From the NCBI RefSeq assembly GCF_002000055.1, contig NZ_MVBD01000009.1, forward strand, positions 62,001 to 126,000: a stretch of DNA of 64,000 bases, in the 5' to 3' direction. Shown here piece by piece: positions 59,020-64,000 of this stretch (position 1 is its first letter; the number at the start of each line of letters is the position of its first letter). This DNA comes from Marinicella sediminis. GTDB lineage: Bacteria > Pseudomonadota > Gammaproteobacteria > Xanthomonadales > Marinicellaceae. The position numbers and the translations under genes are program-made. The notes beneath the pieces are model-generated. The model worked only from the letters and a program-made list of their open reading frames with translations, searched no databases and was not told where the DNA came from.

Positions 59020-60180
59020 ATGACTGAAAAAGACACAAAAACCGCGACTGAGCAGATTCAGGGCACCATTGAAGGTGAAATCGTACCAGGCGTGATGAAT
59101 GAAATGGTTCCCTATAAAGACGTTGATGAAGAGGAAAAAGCCCGCATCGATGCGTTGATCAATGAGATCAACATGGCTGATGCCAATTCGGTGATCTTTT
59201 TTGGCAGCAAAGCCCAGGAAAAAGTCACTGAAATTTCAGATAAAATGTTGGAAGGGGTGAAAAACAAAGATTTGGGCAGATCAGGTGAAGCGCTCAATGA
59301 AATGGTAGCCACCATCAGAGGGTTCGATGTTGATGAGTTAGACCCCAACAAAAAGCCTGGATTCTTTGCCCGTCTGTTCGGCCGCGCTAAACCATTGGTG
59401 AAATTCCTGCAGAAGTATGAGGAAGTGCGTAAACAAATTGATAAAATAACCAACAAACTGGAGTCTCACAAAACCACTTTGTTGAAAGACATCACCAGTC
59501 TGGATCGTCTGTATGTGGCCAACCTGGAATATTTTCACACCCTTGAAGATTACATCAAAGCCGGCGAGGAAAAAATCCACCAATTACACAGTGAAGCCAT
59601 CCCTGCGATGGAAAAAGAAGCCGAAGGCAGTGATGACATGTTGTTGGCACAAAAACTCAGGGACCTGCGATCTTCAACCGCTGATCTGGAGCGTCGGGTT
59701 CATGATCTGCGACTGACCCGACAGGTTACCTTACAAAGTTTACCGAGCATTCGACTGGTTCAGGAGAATGACAAAGGCCTGATCAATAAAATCAATTCAA
59801 CCATAGCTAACACAGTTCCACTGTGGCGTCAGCAATTGGCTCAGACTGTGACCATTTGGCGTTCTGAACAAGCGGCGGACACCATCAAAGATGCCACTGA
59901 TTTGACCAATGAAATGCTGGCTGCCAATGCAGAAAACCTGCAGATGGCCAACCGCAAAGTCAGGGAGCAAATGGAAAGAGGGGTGTTTGACATCGAAGTG
60001 GTTAAATTGGCGAACAAGAAACTGATTGAAACCATTGATGACAGCCTGCGAATCGCTGAAGAAGGTCGTGCCAAACGCGAAGGTGCGGTTGAAGAATTAC
60101 AACAAACCGAAGCTCAGTTAAGAGAAGCATTGCTGTCTGCCAAAGCAAAATACAAAGACATCAGTAATGAGACTGACTGA
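59020..60180 (+). CDS. telA: TelA-family toxic anion resistance protein
   Basis: A 386-residue mainly helical cytoplasmic protein of the TelA/KlaA family, associated with tellurite and envelope-stress resistance in other bacteria. Landmarks are FFGSKAQEKVTEISDKML, LDPNKKPGFFARLFGRAKP, VANLEYFHTLEDYIKAG and SLPSIRLVQENDKGLINKINS...NTVPLWRQQLAQ. The start at 59020 has AGGTGA about 6 bases upstream; a TTG at 59005 is in frame but inferior. The XpaC-TelA pair is known; the mechanism is not. Confidence 0.9.
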   Translation: MTEKDTKTATEQIQGTIEGEIVPGVMNEMVPYKDVDEEEKARIDALINEINMADANSVIFFGSKAQEKVTEISDKMLEGVKNKDLGRSGEALNEMVATIRGFDVDELDPNKKPGFFARLFGRAKPLVKFLQKYEEVRKQIDKITNKLESHKTTLLKDITSLDRLYVANLEYFHTLEDYIKAGEEKIHQLHSEAIPAMEKEAEGSDDMLLAQKLRDLRSSTADLERRVHDLRLTRQVTLQSLPSIRLVQENDKGLINKINSTIANTVPLWRQQLAQTVTIWRSEQAADTIKDATDLTNEMLAANAENLQMANRKVREQMERGVFDIEVVKLANKKLIETIDDSLRIAEEGRAKREGAVEELQQTEAQLREALLSAKAKYKDISNETD

Positions 60181-60206
60181 ACATTGTCGATCTACAAGCA
60201 CCGGAA

Positions 60207-60830
60207 ATGAATAAAGTTCTGGTGCTGTTTGCCCATCCGGTCTACCAAACATCACTGCTTAACAGGACTTTACTTGAAGGTCTGGAATCAACAGCACAGG
60301 TCACTGTACATGACTTGTATGAACATTATCCTGACTTTATGATCGATGTGGCACATGAGCAAAATCTGCTCAATGCGCACGATGTCATTGTTTTTCAACA
60401 TCCTTTATACTGGTATTCATGTCCGGCATTGCTCAAAGAATGGATGGATCTGGTTTTGGAGCATGGTTATGCTTATGGTACGGGTGCCAACGCATTACAG
60501 GATAAAATCTTCATTTCATCCATCACTTCTGGTGGTGATGCTGCTAATTATGCAGGTGAACGAAACATCAGGGATTTACTCAAACCTTTTGAACATACCG
60601 CACGATTATGTAACATGCAGTTCCTGCCACCTTTTATCACCTATGGTGGATTGAAAATCAAGGCAGGTAATTTTGATCAGCTGCTAACCAAAGAGTACCT
60701 GACAGAACAACGCGAGCGATTTCGTGCATTGCTGGATGATCTGGTTCATCAGCGGATAAATGAAGCCAACTGTCTGGCATTTGATACCATGAATGACCGT
60801 TTTGATCAGCTGGAAATTCAGCATGACTGA
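60207..60830 (+). CDS. kefG: KefF/KefG-type flavodoxin-like quinone reductase
   Basis: A 207-residue flavodoxin-fold NAD(P)H oxidoreductase that serves as the ancillary subunit of Kef potassium efflux systems. The N-terminal LVLFAHPVYQTSLLNRTLLE binds FMN, and FQHPLYWYSCPALLKEWMDLVLEHGYAYG is the family signature. It overlaps the kefC-type gene by 8 bases, as expected of the pair. Confidence 0.88.
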   Translation: MNKVLVLFAHPVYQTSLLNRTLLEGLESTAQVTVHDLYEHYPDFMIDVAHEQNLLNAHDVIVFQHPLYWYSCPALLKEWMDLVLEHGYAYGTGANALQDKIFISSITSGGDAANYAGERNIRDLLKPFEHTARLCNMQFLPPFITYGGLKIKAGNFDQLLTKEYLTEQRERFRALLDDLVHQRINEANCLAFDTMNDRFDQLEIQHD

Positions 60831-62742
60831 AGCTTTTATCATTGCCAGTTTGTTTCTTGGTATGGCGGTTTTATTGGTGCCATTGGCCAATCGCCTGAAC
60901 CTGGGTTCAGTACTTGGTTACCTCATTGCCGGTGGTTTAGTTGGTGTGGTACTCAAGCTGGTGGCTCCATGGCTGGGTATGGATTCAGCCCACCTGCTTG
61001 AACAGTTGAATCACGCTTCTGAATTCGGTGTGGTATTGATGCTGTTTGTGATTGGCCTGGAAATTCAGCCCAGTCATCTGTGGAAGATGAAAATCACAAT
61101 TCTCAATGCAGGTGGCTTGCAGGTTTCGCTGACAGCTCTTCTTATAATGATGATTGCCATGTTCGGCTTTGCCTTAAGTTGGCAGGTCGGTTTGGCCATT
61201 GGTCTGACCCTGGCTTTGTCATCTACTGCCATCATCATGTCAACATTGAATGAAAAAGGCTGGCAAAACACCATTGGTGGCAAAGCATCTTTTTCTGCCT
61301 TGTTGTTTCAGGACATTGCAGTGATACCAATCATTGCGGTGATTCCATTGCTGGCGACAGTCAGTCCCCAGGGAGGGGAACACCTTGCGCATGGCATTGA
61401 CATCACCACTCATTTACCTGACTGGCTCAAGCCATTGGTGGTGATCGGTGCCATTGTGGTGGTGTATGTATTATCACGTTATTTGATTAACCCATTATTT
61501 GATTACATTGCCCGGGCCAGGCAAAAAGAAATATTCACCACTGCAGCACTCGGGTTGGTTTCGGTGATAGCGGCATTGATGTCATTGATCGGATTGTCTC
61601 CTGCACTGGGGGTCTTTATCGCCGGGGTTATCTTGAGCGAAAGTGAATACCGGCATGAACTGGAAGTGGATATAGAGCCCTTCAAAGGATTGTTGCTGGG
61701 AATTTTCTTCATGACCGTAGGGGCGGCCTTTAACTTTACTTTGTTTGCGGCACAATTCTGGTTGATCATTGCCTTGACAGTGGGCCTGATGGTGCTCAAG
61801 GGACTGGTTTTGTACATCGTAGGAAAGGTTCTCAGGTTGCAAAAAATAGAGCATGCCTTGTTTTTCCTGGCGCTGGCTCAGGGCGGTGAATTTGCCTTTG
61901 TGTTACTCACCCTTGCTGTGGGCCAGAGTGTCATCGCACCGGCCATTGCTGATACCCTGCGCATTGTGGTGGCCTTGTCGATGGCCATAACGCCATTGCT
62001 GTTTTTGTATTATGAGAAAATGCTATTGAAAAAAATCTTGCAAGGTGATGATGTACAAAGGCAAGCCGATGACATCGATGAACATAATAAAGTCATCATT
62101 GCCGGGGTGGGGCGCTTTGGTCAAATCGTTGGTCGATTATTGCAATTCAACCAATTCAAGGTGACTGCACTGGATAACGATGCCAACATGATTGATACGT
62201 TGCGAAAATTTGGCTGGAAGGTGTTTTTCGGTGATGCCACAAGGATGGATTTGTTGCATGCAGCTGGAATTGAACAGGCTCATTGTTTTGTGATTGCCAT
62301 GGATGATCCTGAAAAAGTCATTGATCTGGCGGCTTATTTGCATGAACACCACCCAAAATTGAATTTGTTTGTTCGGGCCAGAGACCGCACCACTGCCTAT
62401 CATTTGTATCAGTTGGGTATTCGGCATATATATCGGGAAACATTTGAGTCATCGGCATCCATGGGAGAAGCTGTGCTCAAACAATTGGGTATGCGTGCCT
62501 ATCAGGCTAAGCGAGCGAAACTCAGGTATCAGCATGAGGATGAGATTCTGACCCGTAAAATGGCCCAATCATACTTCGAGAAAGATGAGAAAGGCCATGT
62601 GCTCAACGTGCAGGAACAATTGGACAATGTGGCCAATATCCTTGCCAATGATCAGCACATCAAACAATACAGTCTGAGTCAGGACACTGGCTGGGATGAA
62701 CATTCGTTGATCAATGACCTGGGCAATCAAAAAGCTGATTGA
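60823..62742 (+). CDS. kefC: glutathione-gated-type potassium/proton antiporter
   Basis: A 639-residue CPA2-family membrane protein with about 12 helices (residues 5-390) and a cytosolic RCK_N nucleotide-binding domain from about residue 415 (KVIIAGVGRFGQIVGRLL, FFGDATRMDLLHAAG). The start at 60823 (MTEAFIIASLFLGMA) removes ten residues of the open frame that lie inside kefG and matches the family. In E. coli KefB/KefC are inhibited by glutathione and opened by glutathione-electrophile adducts. Whether this one is a KefB, KefC or an ungated variant is not decidable here. Confidence 0.9.
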   Translation: MTEAFIIASLFLGMAVLLVPLANRLNLGSVLGYLIAGGLVGVVLKLVAPWLGMDSAHLLEQLNHASEFGVVLMLFVIGLEIQPSHLWKMKITILNAGGLQVSLTALLIMMIAMFGFALSWQVGLAIGLTLALSSTAIIMSTLNEKGWQNTIGGKASFSALLFQDIAVIPIIAVIPLLATVSPQGGEHLAHGIDITTHLPDWLKPLVVIGAIVVVYVLSRYLINPLFDYIARARQKEIFTTAALGLVSVIAALMSLIGLSPALGVFIAGVILSESEYRHELEVDIEPFKGLLLGIFFMTVGAAFNFTLFAAQFWLIIALTVGLMVLKGLVLYIVGKVLRLQKIEHALFFLALAQGGEFAFVLLTLAVGQSVIAPAIADTLRIVVALSMAITPLLFLYYEKMLLKKILQGDDVQRQADDIDEHNKVIIAGVGRFGQIVGRLLQFNQFKVTALDNDANMIDTLRKFGWKVFFGDATRMDLLHAAGIEQAHCFVIAMDDPEKVIDLAAYLHEHHPKLNLFVRARDRTTAYHLYQLGIRHIYRETFESSASMGEAVLKQLGMRAYQAKRAKLRYQHEDEILTRKMAQSYFEKDEKGHVLNVQEQLDNVANILANDQHIKQYSLSQDTGWDEHSLINDLGNQKAD

Positions 62743-62750
62743 GTCAGCTT
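62732..62750. terminator. bidirectional terminator between kefC and araC-type gene
   Basis: AAGCTGA and TCAGCTT form a 7-base-pair stem with a five-base loop, overlapping the kefC stop. A-rich bases precede it and T-rich bases (GCTTGTTTTC) follow, so it can serve both converging genes. Confidence 0.5.
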
Positions 62751-63598
62751 GCTTGTTTTCTGAACTGTCCTGGAGTCATGCCATATTGCTTTTTAAATAC
62801 TTTGATAAAAGCCGCTTCAGACTGATAACCAGAGGATAAAGCCACCTGCCAGACAGATGTGTTTTCTGATATCAGTAAATGCCTGGCGTGCTCCATGCGC
62901 CAGTGCGTCATGTATTGTAATGCCGTCATGCCCACCATTTTGCTGAACAGAGCAGCAAATTTAGACCGGGACATCGCTGCTTTGCCGGCCAGTTCAGCCA
63001 GGCTCCAGGCATAATCAGGTGCTGCATGAAAAGCCACCAGTGCATGAGCCAGTTGAGGGTGGCTGAGTCCATAAAGTAACCCTGTTTTGTACACATGGCT
63101 ATCCTGTGCAGAGGTGATGTGGTACCGAATGATATAAATGAACATCACTTCTGCCAGCTTATCCAGTACCAACTGACGGCCATCATCCTGGTTTTCAGCT
63201 TCTGTCACAATTTGTTGAAACAAGCCCTTGAATCCTCTGCAATGTTCCATTTCATTGGCTTTGATGTGTAGTACATCCGGCAGTGCATCAAGAATCGGGT
63301 TGTTGATGTGGCTGAAGGTTAATTGTCCACAAATCAGTGTGGTAGATGATTCGTTGTTTGATTCCGGGCTGATCAGTTGGTGTGGGCAGTTACGCGGAAA
63401 AAAGATCAAGTCACCTGCGTTCAGATGGATCGGTTGCAAATGGTCCATCTGTAGCTGACAGTTGCCATAAGCAATGACATGAAAGCTGCTGTTGTTGGTT
63501 GGTTCTGGTGACACTCCCCACGGAGCGCAAAATTCAGAATGCAAATATATGTTGGCATCAAAATGTATGGCTTTGAAAATTTCTTGTACAACATCCAT
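62744..63598 (-). CDS. AraC-family regulator with cupin domain
   Basis: A 284-residue transcription factor. The N-terminal half (about 20-110) is a cupin-like effector domain (GNCQLQMDHLQPIHLNAGDLIFFPRNCPHQL). The C-terminal 100 residues are the double helix-turn-helix (WSLAELAGKAAMSRSKFAALFSKMVG, MTHWRMEHARHLL, VALSSGYQSEAAFIKVFKKQYGMTPGQFR). It diverges from the gene at 63703 and may control it; the 104-base gap holds AT-rich sequence with no operator I could define. Confidence 0.88.
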   Translation of the reverse strand: MDVVQEIFKAIHFDANIYLHSEFCAPWGVSPEPTNNSSFHVIAYGNCQLQMDHLQPIHLNAGDLIFFPRNCPHQLISPESNNESSTTLICGQLTFSHINNPILDALPDVLHIKANEMEHCRGFKGLFQQIVTEAENQDDGRQLVLDKLAEVMFIYIIRYHITSAQDSHVYKTGLLYGLSHPQLAHALVAFHAAPDYAWSLAELAGKAAMSRSKFAALFSKMVGMTALQYMTHWRMEHARHLLISENTSVWQVALSSGYQSEAAFIKVFKKQYGMTPGQFRKQAS

Positions 63599-63702
63599 TG
63601 GACTAATGAGCTATTAATAAAGATTATCTGACATGTATCGTATCATTAAATTCGTAATATTGGACCTGTGAGTTATTATTATCAATCAACAGGAGTATTT
63701 TT

Positions 63703-64000
63703 ATGAATCAGATTAAATTATTTTCACTGATGGGACTTTTGGCCCTGTCATTTTTTTCTGCATGGCCGGTAATGGCTGAACAAGCCAGGCAAGTGAATGG
63801 TGTGACTACCATTCACCTGGATCAATATGGCGGTTATTTTGAGACCAAAGAAACCCTGGGGTCTCTGAAAGCCGGTACATATGAGTTTGTGGTGACCAAC
63901 AAAACCAATAAACTGGTGGGTTTTCAATTGCAAAACAACAAAACCCATGCACAACTGGATAAATTTCCGCTTGAGCCAAACCAAAGCCGTGTATCACGCG
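63703..64000 (+). CDS. secreted protein, possibly cupredoxin-like, 3' partial
   Basis: The first 99 residues of a protein that runs off the window. MNQIKLFSLMGLLALSFFSAWPVMA is a signal peptide with likely cleavage before EQA. The visible mature part (TTIHLDQYGGYFE, LKAGTYEFVVTNKTNKLVGFQLQ) has the strand pattern of a small beta-sandwich such as a cupredoxin-like domain; no copper ligands are visible yet. AGGAG at 63691-63695 supports the start. Confidence 0.6.
   Translation, partial: MNQIKLFSLMGLLALSFFSAWPVMAEQARQVNGVTTIHLDQYGGYFETKETLGSLKAGTYEFVVTNKTNKLVGFQLQNNKTHAQLDKFPLEPNQSRVSR

Overview
The window is a chromosomal segment of a gammaproteobacterium with moderate GC content. The order tpiA-secG-tRNA-Leu(GAG), separate nuoC and nuoD genes in a complete nuoA-N operon, hisC-aroA-cmk-rpsA-ihfB, a ydbH/ydbL-type pair, rlmD, ycgL and an FNR/Anr-type box at hemN all fit that class. 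A Marinicella-like or Xanthomonadales-related lineage is a weak guess from gene content only. Coding density is very high: no gene-free stretch exceeds about 200 bases, and I saw no insertion sequence, prophage, CRISPR array or clear pseudogene.

Region 1 (1-9000) is mixed. It holds the end of trmL, a reverse-strand rhombosortase cluster (rhombotarget lipoprotein, rhombosortase, CAP-domain protein), an XRE-type regulator, a LON-substrate-binding-domain protein, a PLP decarboxylase, a 46-residue Cys-rich protein coupled to ycgL, a polyphosphate kinase 2, a low-molecular-weight phosphatase and tgt. Region 2 (9000-32850) is the core energy and housekeeping block. gyrA-tpiA-secG and tRNA-Leu are followed by nuoA-N, which runs almost without gaps into purE-purK-hemA-prfA and a TPR lipoprotein.

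Region 3 (32997-47455) has a DUF4407 membrane coiled-coil protein, gltBD, hemN on the reverse strand with a well-placed FNR/Anr promoter, hisC, a fused aroA-cmk gene, rpsA with a structured leader, a strong terminator and ihfB with a -10 box almost on its start codon. Region 4 (47472-53665) has a stand-alone receiver-HPt protein divergent from a YdbH-like/DUF1318 pair thought to act in envelope lipid homeostasis, then rlmD, an AmpE-like protein and a DUF4124 coiled-coil protein.

Region 5 (53666-64000) starts with a glutaryl-CoA dehydrogenase gene whose ribosome binding site lies in a stem-loop, followed 3 bases later by a fused alpha-beta E1 2-oxoacid dehydrogenase. Next comes a tightly coupled set: a class III adenylate cyclase with an FHA domain (TTG start), an unlisted 26-residue membrane micropeptide, an XpaC-like membrane protein and TelA, then a KefG/KefC-type potassium efflux pair. 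An AraC regulator diverges from a secreted protein cut off by the window end. The cyclase-FHA/micropeptide/XpaC/TelA set is the best candidate here for an uncharacterised signalling or stress system. Functions are assigned by recalled family resemblance and visible motifs; no database search was run.
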